64,000 bases of DNA from Eutreptiella sp. 'Long Island Sound 2002' (taxonomy: Eukaryota; Euglenozoa; Euglenophyceae; Eutreptiales; Eutreptiaceae). The translations under genes and the position numbers were made by a program. The notes under the pieces are model-generated. The model made no database searches and was not told where the DNA came from. It was given only the letters and a program-made list of their open reading frames with translations. Where the stretch lies: contig OZ038379.1 of assembly GCA_964036045.1 (NCBI GenBank), positions 183,106,553 to 183,170,552 of the forward strand. Reading direction: 5' to 3'. Of this stretch, positions 31,340 to 44,400 are shown piece after piece; position 1 is the first letter of the stretch, and the number at the start of each line of letters is the position of its first letter.

Positions 31340-31538
31340 CCATGGTCCCCCCGGGCCAAACCACCCACCCATCCAAAACCAAAAAAGAACTCCTATAGGA
31401 AAAAAAATGAAATTTTGAATAGAGAACCAAAAATGCGAGGCCCATTTTAGATACACAATCTTTTTTGTTTTGCCCTCATAACCCCCCAACCATCCCCCCC
31501 CCCCCGTTCCTGTAGGCCAACCACTAAGCACAACCCTG
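31340..31538 (-). mobile_element. hAT-like MITE family 3 (partial)
   Basis: The right end GGCCAACCACTAAGCACAAC CCTG matches the family 3 terminus, and AAATGAAATTTTGAATAGAG is the shared core. The left terminus is not recognisable, so the copy is probably truncated. Confidence 0.5.
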
Positions 31539-31659
31539 GCGCAGATCCTGTGCATCTTGTGAAAAAAAAAGTTTCTTCCGGCGCATTTGGTGCCAACACT
31601 CAATGTAGGCTCAGGGCCTTGGCCTAGCCGCACTATTTTGGGGGCCAGATTCTGAAGGG

Positions 31660-31890
31660 AGGGGGGGGGGGGATGGATTGCTGTGTGCTGCTGGCGGCGC
31701 TAATTGGCCGCTCGCCACGTACCCTTGCCCTTCCCTTGAACCCTCTCCCTTTGTGGGCGGCAGCGCGCATCGTCTCACCACCTCGTGCCCTCCCTGTCCC
31801 CGCCTGGCCCCCCCTTCCTTTCCCTTGGTATAGGTTGTGCCAACGGAGCCCCAGGACTGTCCCTGGGGGAGGGTGGGGGGAGGTTAGGTA
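31660..31890 (+). repeat. Dispersed repeat family C (copy in 31.7 kb)
   Basis: GGCGGCGCTAATTGGCCGCT, CCTTCCCTTGAACCCTCTCC and GCCAACGGAGCCCC appear in the same order as at 9800-10070. It begins next to a poly-G run and is just downstream of the LON-RING gene. Confidence 0.6.
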
Positions 31891-32075
31891 ATGGGCCTGA
31901 CCGAGACCGGGTTCCCAGCGTAGTGCTCGACGGCAATTAACCGACGCCGGTCCGGTGATTGGGCGACGACAGGCGGCCACTGGTTCGCGGTCCGCGGTGC
32001 CCCGACAATGGGTCACGCGCACGCCCCAACCGTCGGCGGTGACAGGGGGCATGGCCCTTGCAGCGCAGTCAAGCC

Positions 32076-32420
32076 TCAGAGCTCCGTGCGATCCGCCACG
32101 AGAGGCACTGCCGTGCTGCGCCGGGCATCGGCGCCCACCGTGCTCCGCAGAGGGGGCACGGCCGCGGTGCTGGCGACGGGGTCCGGGAGGTCGGGGGGCG
32201 GCGGCGTGGGCTCGGGCACGGGCTGCAGCCCGCAGCCCAGCGCGTGCAGCGTGAAGTACATGCCTGCGAACATCACGGCCTTGACCGTGACCCGCAGGGC
32301 CAAGGGCGACAGGGCGTAGGGGGCGATGGGGGTCAGGAGGTAGTGGAAGAACTTGTGGAGGCGGAGCGAGGGCAACCCGCACGCGCTCGTCTCCATGAGC
32401 TGGATCTCCGTCCGGAGGCG
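32076..32420 (-). CDS. LON-RING gene, last exon (end of LON, membrane segment)
   Basis: Acceptor CTCTTCGCAG, phase 0. [20 protein letters not shown] continues directly from CTSVKE of the previous exon, matching the RL helix that closes LON N-domains. A hydrophobic stretch of about 20 residues ([20 protein letters not shown]) is followed by a Pro-rich tail and the stop. Total 114 codons plus stop. Confidence 0.75.
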   Translation of the reverse strand, partial: RLRTEIQLMETSACGLPSLRLHKFFHYLLTPIAPYALSPLALRVTVKAVMFAGMYFTLHALGCGLQPVPEPTPPPPDLPDPVASTAAVPPLRSTVGADARRSTAVPLVADRTEL

Positions 32421-35400
32421 CTGCGAAGAGGGACGTGGCGGGAGCACCAGGAGGCAGGGCGGCGCTGTTACCCCCCATCCCCTGGTCCAACCGACGGCAA
32501 ATGACCAGAAATTGATGGAAACGACGCCCAGTGTTGCTAGGACAAGGGTGTCGCTTGCGCGTTCCACTGTGCCTGGTACATGTGGAAAGATATGGTGTAC
32601 TATTCTGCAAACCAAGGGGCCAAATATGCTGCAAAGGCCGTCATGCCCAAATCAGCTTCCTTGACACAAAAACATGAACATGGTGCATCTCAAAACCAAC
32701 GGTATCAGACAGCGCACGTAGCACACAGTGGGACCAATTGAATAATGCACCGCCAAAATCCACGGTGCGAAAACTGACGGAACCGGCGCCTCGTGTTGCT
32801 TGGACATGGGCGTTGCTTGGCCATAGAACGACGATGGTCGTCACCCTCCGGAACCACTTCAGGAACTCTCTCAGTGCATTGTCATGCCTACGGCGCTGGA
32901 GGCGCCGCCACAGACCATCCAGATGTAGTTCATTGATACGCCGCCGGCACAGGCGTTGCTTGGACAAAGGGGGGGGGGGGGACAGGGGGCACTCTTTGGG
33001 GGCTTGCCAACCCCTTCTCCCCCCCCCCCGCCGCCCACCCAAAGGCCCTCCAACCGCTTTGTACCCACCACAAATTGTCTCCCAACCACTTTTCCAACCG
33101 CTAGTAACCAGTTGTGCAACCGCTCTTGGATATCCCCCCGCCCCTTTGGGGGAGGTGCAGGATCCATGATTGGAGTTCCCTGTGCAGGAGCCACACCCAT
33201 CACAACAGCTGAGGGTCCGGGTGGCAAACATGCACAAGGGCTGCAACCTATCTCCTTCTTTTCTCTCGGTGGGTGCTTGTGCGGGAGCATAGGTGCGCAT
33301 GAACATTGTATGGCTCAAAACTTGGTTGTTTGGACCCCCCCACTCCCCCCCGCCACCCAAAAATTGTGGGCCCCCTCCCCAAAAAACGGTCACTTTGCCC
33401 TGAAACCACCCAAAACTATAGCAAAACAGCCTTTGAAAGGGGACAACGCTTGCAATTGCAATTGTAAAATGACACAGTGCAAATTGGTTGGCTTTAGCAC
33501 AGATTTGCCGAAGATACTTTGGGGATCAACGACTGTTGTATGTGCAGCAGCACTTTTTGTTGCCAAAACAAAAAAGCAAAACGGAGGGGGCAAACGGCGT
33601 ACTGCCCCCCTCCCGACCGCAGGGCATCCGTTCCAACCCTCCTTCCAGTACCTTGACCCCGGTAGGGCTAGGGGTAGGGGGCACTTACGCAGGGTGAGTC
33701 CCTCCAGGAGCCCGTGGACGGACCGACCGGCCTCGCCCGCCCAACCCGCCCCACCCCCCCCTGTCCTATTTTGCCCACCAGCATGCCAGGGAGTTTTGCG
33801 CTGGAGACATGGGAACCTTAAGGGCCCCGAGTCCCATGCAAATGGCCGGACACGCCATCTTGGCCCCTGGAGGCTGAACGTGGCCAAACGTGTCAGTAAT
33901 CCACATGGTATTGATCCAACAACATCTTCAATGTCAGTTTCGTTTTTGGGGTAAATGGCCTCCAAAATGAGACATAGCTGATAAGGCACAAGCACACCCT
34001 ACCAAACCATGCCATGCCATGCCAGCCATGCCTTGCCTTGCCTTGCCTTGCCTTGGCGAGGCGAGCGAGCGCGCGTGCATGTGGGGAAAGGTGACACACC
34101 CTCCACACCCTCACATCCACACCCACATCCACATGTGTTGACCGCCACTGCCATCCAGACGGGGCCCTCAGCATTGCATGTCACAGTGGGCGACTCATGT
34201 CCAGCTAATTCAGCCTCTGGCCCCGAACTGCCTCTGCCAACCGAGGTTTTGCTCTGGTGGCCATGGAGGACAAGGAGTTGTTCCCCGGTGAACTGGACAA
34301 AACGCCAAGGCGTGCAGGTGCAGGTGCAGGCACATCCCCTGGGCCTGTATGGCACTCCATGAAAAGAGCGGCACCCGCGGCTCCAGAGCGGTGGGGAGAC
34401 ACATGGCAACATAACTCCTCCAAAGCGGAGAGGGGTGCCCTGGCTCCAGAAAGTATTCTCGTAGGCGAGACCCACACATCACTACATGGAGCCCCGCCCA
34501 AAAAAGGCCTTGCAACCAATGGCTGCCTGGGGCCTGGCGAGCTTTAATGTATGACCCGCGCCAAGTGTTCCCCTTCAGTGAGTCTTTTTTCCTTGCGTGT
34601 TTGGGGGGCTCCATATTCCTTTGCCCGGGAACTTCTCTCTTATCACAGCGTTGCCCACGAGGCCCCACACGACGCACCAATACCTCCTTCACAGAAGTGC
34701 ACGCCAGCAGCCGCAAGCGCTCCGATTGTGGCATGGGCAACACTTGAGCCAACCAGAACGACAAAGCCACGCAGTCCGTCCGTGGCAGCGCGCAGTTGGC
34801 GTTCATCTCCCAATACTCAATGGTCGTCTCGTTGAACTGGGCGTGGAGGGCTTTCAGCGCCTGCTGTCGCAGGGACTCCGCGGAATCCTGCCGGTGGGAC
34901 CCGGCGCCAGGGCCCAGGGCACAACGCAGATGAAGGTCAGGGCCAGGGCTTGGGGCAGAGTTGTTATGTTTGTCATGCAAATAGGGGCGGTCAATGCCGG
35001 GGCCACATTTGGAAGTGTGCTTACCCACATCGTCAGACCTCGAGTGAAATGTGGGAATTGCATCAGCGGTGGGGCTCGTGTCGTCCGGGCCCGAGTTTGA
35101 TGCGGTGGTGTCGGACCTCGCGTTCGATGCAGCAGTGTTGTCCGGGCCGGTGTCCACTGCAGCAGCGTTGTCCGGGCCGGTGTCTGATGCAGCAGCATTG
35201 TCCGGGCAGGGGAACGATGCAGCAGCGTTGTCCGGGCCGGTGTCCGATGCAGCAGCGTTGTCCGGGCAGGGGAACGATGCAGCAGCGTTGTCCGGGCAGG
35301 GGAACGATGCAGCAGTGTTGTCCGGGCAGGGGAACGATGCAGCAGTGTTGTCCGGGCAGGGGAACGATGCAGCAGTGTTGTCCGGGCCGGTGTCCACTGC

Positions 35401-38400
35401 AGCAGTGTTGTCCAGGCAGGGGAACGATGCAGCAGTGTTGTCCGGGCAGGGGAACGATGCAGCAGCGTTGTCCGGGCCGGTGTCCGATGCAGCAGTGTTG
35501 TCCGGGCCGGTGTCCGATGCAGCAGCGTTGTCCGGGCCGGTGTCCGATGCAGCAGTGTTGTCCGGGCAGGTGTCCGATGCAGCAGCGTTGTCCGGGCCGG
35601 TGTCCGATGCAGCAGTGTTGTCCGGGCCGGTGTCCGATGCAGCAGCGTTGTCTGGGCCGGTGTCCGATGCAGCAGTGTTGTCCGGGCAGGTGTCCGATGC
35701 AGCAGTGTTGTCCGGGCCGGTGTCCACTGCAGCAGCGTTGTCCGGGCCGGTGTCCGATGCAGCAGTGTTGTCCGGGCAGGGGAACGATGCAGCAGCGTTG
35801 TCCGGGCCGGTGTCCGATGCAGCAGTGTTGTCCGGGCAGGGGAACGATGCAGCAGCGTTGTCCGGGCCGGTGTCCACTGCAGCAGTGTTGTCCGGGCAGG
35901 TGAACGATGCAGCAGCGTTGTCCGGGCCGGTGTCCGATGCAGCAGTGTTGTCCGGGCCGGGGTACAATGCAGCAGTGTTGTCCGGGGCGTTTTCTGAGGT
36001 CAGGTTCGATTCGAGGCAGAGGTTTGGAAGAGAGCCGGATTGAGCGCTCCGGCGTGTGTCAGGGGCACGGTCACTACTATGGACGGGGGAGGGGTCCGAC
36101 CCCTGGGCGCAAGGGGCAGCGAGGGGGTCAGCAGTGGGCTCGGACATGGGGTCAGAGGTAACGGGCGAGGCAGCGTTCAGGCCGCCTATTGAAGGGTCAG
36201 GGCTGAGGCGTGCGTCACGCGCGTCGCCCGCGGCCGGTGGCCTGGAGGCCGGCGTTGCTGGTGCCGAGTGCTCTGGGTCGGTGCCAGCAGCACATTCGGC
36301 GTCTGAGGACAAGTAGAGGCAGAGGCAGGAAACGGGGCAGCGAAGAGGTGGGTCAAGGAGGGAAGCATGTTAATGAGCCGGGCCCATGGGCCCCATCAGC
36401 GATAGAGCTCGGGACCCCCCAGCGTTGGGTATGGGGTCCATGTGGAAGAAACAAGTGCTCCAGGACGAAGGCCCGAATCACCGCACGATGGCGGCAAAAG
36501 GCCAACCAACCCACCAGAGTGCAGCAAATCCCAGAACGGCGCTGTTCGGGGGCAGTAGGCACCACTCGGCGGGCTCCGTTGCCGGACTGACACCGCCCAC
36601 CACCAGGGGAGCTACGTCCACACGGCCAAAACAGCAGGTCCAGACGGCAATCTGGCATTTTCAGTGTGAAATATGGTTTGTTTTGACTCATGATCTGAGT
36701 TTTTGGACTGAGTGGGAATCCGAGCAGCCCTTCGTATGGGAACACGGTAGTCACTGCGGTCCCCTTGGCCATCGGGGAAAACGGGTCCAACATAGCCTAC
36801 TTTTCGCACAGCGCACGGTGCGCCCCCTAAGCCTCCCTGTGCCATCACCCGTTCGCTCAATGAATGCCACCTTCTTTCCTCCAACGACCTGATGCAGCAT
36901 CTCCATCAGCGGTGCATTCACAGTCATCGGAGTCCTCGTAGTACGCCACGTCCGCCATGGCGACGTCCTGTCTGTTGAGATGCGACGCTCTCAGAACCTA
37001 AAAATGTGGCGGGGGTGGAACTCGAGAGACTCCACGTTATGCACGCCACCGCAGCCGTCGGAAAAAGGTGGGGAGCAGGCCTGTAGCCGAAGAGAGGGGT
37101 GGTGTGGAACCTAAAAATTTGTGTGCCAAACATGGCCCAAATCAATTACTCGTCCGGTAAATCGAGGCGATTTCGTTTTGGGCACCTATGAAATTCTGGG
37201 GCAGGCCACGGCTTAGCGTTACCGCGTGGGGGGGGGAGGGGGGGGATGACAGCCTGGGCACCTCCAGCTGACCCACCCACCGACCCACATTAGAAAATCA
37301 TTCCTCAGGAGAAAACTGAAATTTATCAAAGGGACCCAAACTTGGAGGTCAGTTTTAGGTACAAACTTTTTTTGGCCTCTGAGCCAACCCCCCGTGAGGT
37401 TGCATGTTGTTTAGAGCATTGCCCAATGCTGATCGTGGCATGTGTGGGTGGTTGTCACTCAGGTTGTATGTCTCAGCGACGGTACGAGAGGTTGGGAGCC
37501 TGTTCATGACGTCACCGTGACAATGCCCATGACCACCATGACCCCCACCCCCCCAACCAGGATAGGTCACGGTCGCCACTAAGCCTTGGCCTGATTTGGG
37601 TCCAGTGGGGGGAGGGGGTCCTCCTAATCGTGGCCAGCCGTTGGAATACATCCTTGGCAGGGGAAGTGGGATGCAGGGAAGGGGGCTCGAGGGGTGAGCA
37701 AGCACAGAGGCACCTGCATTGCCTTGCATCTGCATGACCTGAATCATGTGGCCTGCTTGAGGGAAGGGGGGGGGGGGTTGGCACAAGGCCTCGGTATCTG
37801 ATTGTTTGCCTTTGGCGGCGCCTATTGGCCTCTCGCCACTGCTCATTCTGACCCTCTGTGGGCCCGAACGTGTTTTGGTTGTGTCAACGGAGCCCCTGGA
37901 TGACTCGTCCTGTTTGACTACTCCGGGGGTCGGTTGTCCCGGAGACGGGCCGTTGCCCGTGCCGTTGACCAGGTGCATCCAGGTGCACACCCCAAGTCCA
38001 TGCTGGGTTTGCCGACTCCTGCACTGACTTGTGCGCGCTGGGGTGTGCATCTGCAGGATAATTTTCCTGACAGGGGCTTCTAACAGGGGGGGGGGGGGGT
38101 TGGCACAAGGCCTTGGTGGTTGGCTCTGTTAGCCTGTGGTGGCGCCTATTGGCTTCTCGCCCTTGAACCTTCTGCTATGACAAGCAGGCATCCGCACTAC
38201 TGCAGGCATCCACACTGCCGCGGGCATCCACCTGCCTGGGTGGGAATCCAGAATGCAACTTCTGCCCATGGCGTCCTCCCCTGACGGCCTGATCAGTGCC
38301 CGGTATGCGGTCATCAAGAAGACTCCAGGCTGGGAGGTGCTCACCACAACCAGCAACGTGAATGTCACACAAGGCCATGGGTGCTAGCTCACCAATGCGT

Positions 38401-41400
38401 GACTTGCCGAGAGTGCGTTGCAGCAATATCTTCTGCGCTCCGCGCCCTTTGGGAGGGGGGGGGGGGTACAGGTTGGAGCCCCGGGCACTCAATAGGCATC
38501 AGCGAAAGGTTACAATCCCTCCCTCTCGGCTCACGGCGGTCACCGGCGACACAGCAGGGCCTCCGTTGACCTAGTGGTACCAGTTATGCCCCACTTGGGG
38601 TTCGATCTCGCCGCATTCCGCCGCACAGGTTTTGTGCCGGTACCCCCCGACCCCTCAGGCTGTAGACTGGAATGCCACCACGCCAAACTGTGGACAGCAC
38701 CGACGCAGCCTGCTCTGCACCAAAACAGTCAAACCAGCACCACCAGAGGCCAACCAGCACCAACACATCCCAACCAGCACCGACACAGCCCGAGAGGCAC
38801 CGACGCAGCCCAACCAGCACCACCACAGCCCAACACCACTTTCCGTCAGCCTGTGACGGAGAAACAGGAAGCGGCGCGCACCTGAAATCGCCGCAGACCC
38901 TTGAAGAAGACGACGCAGTGGCCCGTGGATTGATCGTCGTGGTACTCCTGGACAATCGCCAATGTGCCGACCACTCCCTTCAAATGGGGCAACGCGGTAC
39001 TCGACTCCGGAGGCTCTGTGCAATTCGACTCTGCGGGAGGACAGGGGGGAGGCGGAATGAAGGGGTGAGGGGTGGGTGGGGGCAGCTGGCCCTTTGGGCG
39101 GTGGCGTTGGGGATTCCTTGAGAAGGGACAGGACTGTCATAAAGGCTGGGTGAGTGTGCCATTGGACCTTCCGCTTGTACGCGCTGGTTCCGTTTTTTTC
39201 GGATTGTGTGTCCACAGACAGTGGGGGAATGAATTTTGGTAGATGAGAACGGGACGTTACCCCCTGCTCACAATAGTGCTGCTTCAGCCACCGTAGTGCC
39301 CATGGCCATGGCCATGGTGTGGGGTGAGGGTGGGAGGAGAGGGGTTCAAAGCGTTGGAGGGGGGGGGGGGGGTTGCTACTTGAGGGGTTGGGGCGGCGAG
39401 CCAATCAGGTATGAACTTCATTTAGAGCCCTACCCAATCATATCTCGTTGGGTGAAACCACGACTGCGATTACCGTTATGCCTCGAAATTGACCCGCCTG
39501 AGATAAATTAAAAACTGGGTCAAAAACACCCGAGCGGCAAGCAGCAGCAAGCAGGAAGCCGCAAGCAGGCGCGCGTGAAAAAGGAGGAACACCCTGCTGT
39601 GTGCCTGTCCTCAGTTGATGTCCTCTGTTGTAGTGAGCTGCCAGACAGCTTCCATTGGCCCGCATGACGCCATCAGTGTCTAGCGCCAACAAAATAGGCA
39701 CCGGATGCCTAGGCGCAGAGCCATGAACTTTGGCTCCATCATACACTTCTTGAGCCAGAACAAAAATTCAGTGTTGGAGTTCACCTGAGTGCAGTGCTTT
39801 CAGCCTATTGTGAATCCAAGTTGACACATTTTGGCCCACCACAAACAGCAATTCTTGAAAACGGGCCACAGGGGTGCGATGTGCAGATTGCACAGATGCA
39901 GCGCACAGACCCCTCTCCCACCAACTCAGTCCCAACACCCAGTCTTGGTAGGGTGCGAGGTCGGTGGGAGGCTGGTATGCACACAGCCTGGGGGAAAACC
40001 AAGCATGCTTCCAGCAACATATGTCACCTTCCAACACCTTCAGTGCCAGTGGTCATGTCAAGCCCAGGTGAGGCAACCTTTGACAACTAACCCCCCCCCC
40101 TTATTAATTCCCCCGGGGGAGTTATAAATCAGGGTTGGCTGGCTGGGCAAAGGGGGGAATTATTGGGGGGGGGGGTTATTTGGCTCTTTTTGTGTGCACC
40201 CATGCTTGTAATCTCCGGACGTAAGATGAATATTGATCTCCCTGGTATGTTGCAGGATGATGATGAGAATGCTGGTTTTGTGTCCTCTTCTGATGACAAT
40301 TTATTTGAGCATGACCTTCTTGACCTTGGAAAGGCCTTGCATTGCTCTAGGACAGTGCAGATGACCTCAGTAACGACCACGGTGATGATGAACGTACGGC
40401 TCATGAAAATTACAGCGACGTGCAGCAACCAACCGAGAACGACGGAGACGAGGAAGAGTGCCATTGAACCCATCAAGAAGGTGCGTCCGCGTAACCGCAA
40501 CGACCGGGAGAAGTATTTTATTTTGAAACGATGGCATGAAGAACCCCCTTGGAGTGTCAAAGATTAAGTTTTGTGAAGTGAACACGGTTGACGAGCGGAC
40601 CTTGTGTTGTGATATTCAAGGGCACCGGGAAGAAGATTTCTTGGGAGGAAAAATGATGTTGGTCGAATGGAGTGCACGTGTTGTGGAGTGAGTGTGGTGT
40701 GGCCAACCAAGACATTTGGATTGAATTGCTAAGGGCTTTTGTGAACTGCAGACATACGCAGACCTGTCCTGGTTTTGGACAGTGCAACGTGCCACATCAC
40801 CAAAAGGGTGAGATCATGGCCCGGGATTTGGGCATCTTGTTGATTGTCATTCCTGGTGGTCTAACGTCCTTTTTGCAACTGATCAATGTATATGTTGCTG
40901 CGCAACTTAAGAGTCACTAGGCTGGCTTGTATGATGATTGGCACATGCAAAACCGCAACATGAAACTGACAAAACTGCGGCAGTGTGTCTTGGTTACACA
41001 GTTTCTGCGTAAAGCGTTGGAGAAGGTGCTCAATGGCCTGAATTTGCCTGATTGTGCTGCACACCTTGGGTATGTAGGACAAGACATGTCCCAGCTCAAA
41101 ATTCGAGGGTTGAAAGATTTTGTGTATGATACTGATGAAGCAGAAATTTCAGATGAGGATGACCTGCAGCAATTGCCTTTGCCTGTTGACAGGTCATCCA
41201 ACCAGGTTTCTGTGCAGGACTTTTGGTCCAAACATTCTCAGCAAGGAGGTGCAGCAGATGATGAGCCAACGGCTGTGTGCGAAGATTGTCAAGAGCCAGC
41301 TGCAAAGGGTTCATGCACCAAACAATTGTGTGATGAGTGTGCAGGCAACCATGCTGTTGAATGCTTTGGCATGGAGTGATACACAACAATCTGCAATGTG

Positions 41401-44400
41401 AAATCTGTCTACGCGTTCTTCCATGTCTTGCCATTCTCTTGCTCAACTGCTTGGGGGGGGGGGGGGGAGTCATTTGAAATCACCACCAAAAGGGGGGAAT
41501 TATTGGGGAGGGGGGGGTTAAGTGTGGCTGAAAGCCAGGTGGTGATGGCAGTTGGAGACGATCAAGGGGCGATTGCCTAGGAATACGCATGCACCCAAGG
41601 CTTACAGCAACAATTATCCCTGGCCTTCAGCAAACCTCCTTGGCATCAGAAATGGTCAACTTAGAGTTCAGTTGTGGGAGTATCCCAATGAAACCCCCGT
41701 AGGCACACAGAGCACACAGTTTAGATTGCATGTGGCAGGGGTCGAGAGAGGCTACCGAGTTCTGCAGATGTTTTTGTCAGGGCCTGTGGAGGAGCCCCGC
41801 TGCTGTACACGCCAAAATGTCTGCCTCCGCTCTGCACCTGAAAACAGAACAATCATCGGAGGACAATGGCGGAGCATGGGCGCAGAGGTGAAGCAGTAGA
41901 GCAGAGTGGCAAAGACACTGTGCCATAGGCACATGACTCGATACAGTTGAGACAGGGCACCGAAGACGTGCATGCTATGCCTCTGTGTCCCATGGGTCAT
42001 GGTGAGCCCATAGTGCTATGGCCATCATGGAGAGATGGACACAGGGCACCTGAGCTGACATTGTGAGGGGTGGGTATTGCTGGACAGACAGATGGGTGGA
42101 TGGATGGATGGCTGGATGGATGCGTGGCTGGCTGGCTGGATGGATGGATGGATGGATGGATGGATGGATGGATGGATGGATGGCTGGATGGAGGGATGGA
42201 GGGATGGAGGGACAAACGGACAGATAGATATGTTGCCAATAAAGCGCAGCGCATATGCTGCGAAGAAAGCGGAGCACACCTGCTGTCAAATAAAGGCAGC
42301 ACACAGGCTGCCGATGGAATGTGTCACTGTCCCTCAGCCGCCTCCTATCCCCCCTCCTGGTGTTGCACCTTACTCAAATCCTTCCCTTTGGCCGCTTGTG
42401 CCTGCCTCTAGCCCAACTGCACAGCTGCCATCAGATCACACCTGTTCAACAAGCGCCTGCGAATCAGTGGCATTGAGATGCATGATTCCAGTAAATCCAG
42501 GGAAGGACAGGTTCTCCTTGCAGTACAGAAGTAAGCGAAAGCTTTGCCCCGGACCTGTCAGACATGGCCAAGACAACTTGACAAACTTAATCCAGACAGG
42601 CGCAGGGACCAATTGGATGCCCCCCCTGTGTGACATTCCGTCTGGTTGTTGCTCCTTTACGGGGCCCTGGACAGTCACCCGTTCTTCCCTTCGCATGTTG
42701 CGTCGGGTCGCTACTTTCTGTCGGCCGCTGCGGCCGGTGCTCTTGCTGGTGTCGTTTCCGCGTTCGCGGAGCCCAGTAGTTGGGACTGTGCTGGATGTGG
42801 CAGGATGTGCCGTTTGCGTGTCAGCGGCGCCCAATAGTTGGCGTATTGAGGATGTGCTGGTTGTTGCCCCCCCCCCCCCCCCCCCCTCATCCACGGAGCC
42901 AAGCCTCTGCCCAGCCACTGTCTCCCTGAGCGAAGCTGCCAGCTTCAGCGGCATTTGTAACCCACAGTAACCGCATGCCCTTGGCGCAAAAGAGGGACAG
43001 AGAAGCCAATGCAGGTCCATGCAACTACCGCACGTCTAACATGGGTGTGGACGCCTGCCTGGGCATGTGGTAACCACCGAAAACATGTGGAGGGAAATCA
43101 GGCATCGGGGGTGCCCAGGTGCAGTCCTTGACCCCGACACCCCCACACATTTTGGCCCCTTGAAGGGGGGGGGGGACCAAAAAACACCCCTTTCCTTGAA
43201 CCACTGTGGTATACACACAACATTCACACCCACGCACCCCGTGTAGCCACCTCCCGGTCTACTCACGCCAAAAGCAACCTTGCTGATCATCTCACAATGA
43301 TCTCCACTAATGTCGTTTCTCCTAAACCTTGCTATGAACAAAGTGGCAGGGACGTGGTGGTCTAAGGGGTTAGCATACAACAACAGAGGTCTGCACTCTC
43401 CCTCCTCACCAATGTCACCACTGTCACCACCGCCCACACTCCCTGCCAGGGGGGGCGGTTGATAGTAAGGAGACCTCTTTGGCACGGCCCACACCAAAGA
43501 GGGTGCCCCACAGGGTGCCCAAGCCTGTGAGGCCGTTTCAACCATTTCGTGTTTCATATCACCATCTCAGGGGGTGCCCAGTCCCCTGAGGCAGTTGCTT
43601 CGCATCGTTTTGCATTTCGTAGCTACTTGTACGTGTGGCGGCCTTTCAAGCCTCTACTAAGTGGCCGACGCAACTCGGGAGTCCCTTATGGCTATGGCGC
43701 GCCAAGGCTCCCTCCCCGCGCCATTGTGTGCGCCCAACTAGTCCGACCACGCATGAGCAACAAACAACATTTGTCCCCATTTGTCCCCATGGTGGGCCCA
43801 AGGAAAATGCCGAGAAAAAATTGAGCATTTTGAGTACAAACACGTGGGGTGACCGGTTCTCCCGGCCCCTTGAAACGGGGCACCAAAGTTTTCCGGCGCC
43901 TGTGGCGCCAGCAAATTTCTCCATATTGGCTTGTACAATGGTCAGGACCTCTCAAACATTTTGGCCCTCTAGGGGGGGGGGAGGGTCAGGGCCTGCAACT
44001 CCCCCCCCCCCGTGAAATCACGTGTCGACCCAGCAATACTGATCGCAGAATTAGGGAGACCATGGAGGGTTGGTGAAGGGGTGGTGAGCGTTGGAGGCCG
44101 TTTAGGAGAATCAATGGGTCACAAACACAAGCCAGAATGGATTTGGTCGGCAGAATGCGCATTGTTGAAATGGGATTCTTTTCTGGCAACTTGCGCCGAA
44201 GTTCTCCTTTCAGAGCACAAATACTGCTATGTTGTGAATGCCTGTAATCTAGACCCATCTACATTCACCAATACACACCGGCATGGGCTCTAGCTAAATC
44301 AAGACTTACCACGAGGACCGAGCTGGGGCATAGTCTTGCTCATTGCATAGGAAATTGCTGTAGAAGAGGAACGGCTCTCATTGGGACAACTACATGATAT

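Larger units (their letters stand above)
28419..32075. other. Intergenic region with repeats
   Basis: Between GT8 exon 1 and the 3' end of the LON-RING gene. It holds a family D repeat, the inverted GGTACATTTTGG array, pieces of MITE families 2 and 3 and a family C repeat. The minus-strand frame at 28898-29341 and the plus-strand frame at 29304-30002 lack family features and run through repeats. Confidence 0.55.

Noticed and set aside
31340-31538. An 8-bp target duplication for the family 3 copy (GCGCAGAT/GCGCAGAG)
   Set aside because: A near match exists at 31290, but the sequence after it does not resemble the family terminus.
34950-36043. Two long plus-strand frames of repeated MQQCCPGR and DAAVLSGP
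   Set aside because: The 30-bp repeat keeps all frames open. Only the minus-strand frame connects in phase with LON-domain exons.
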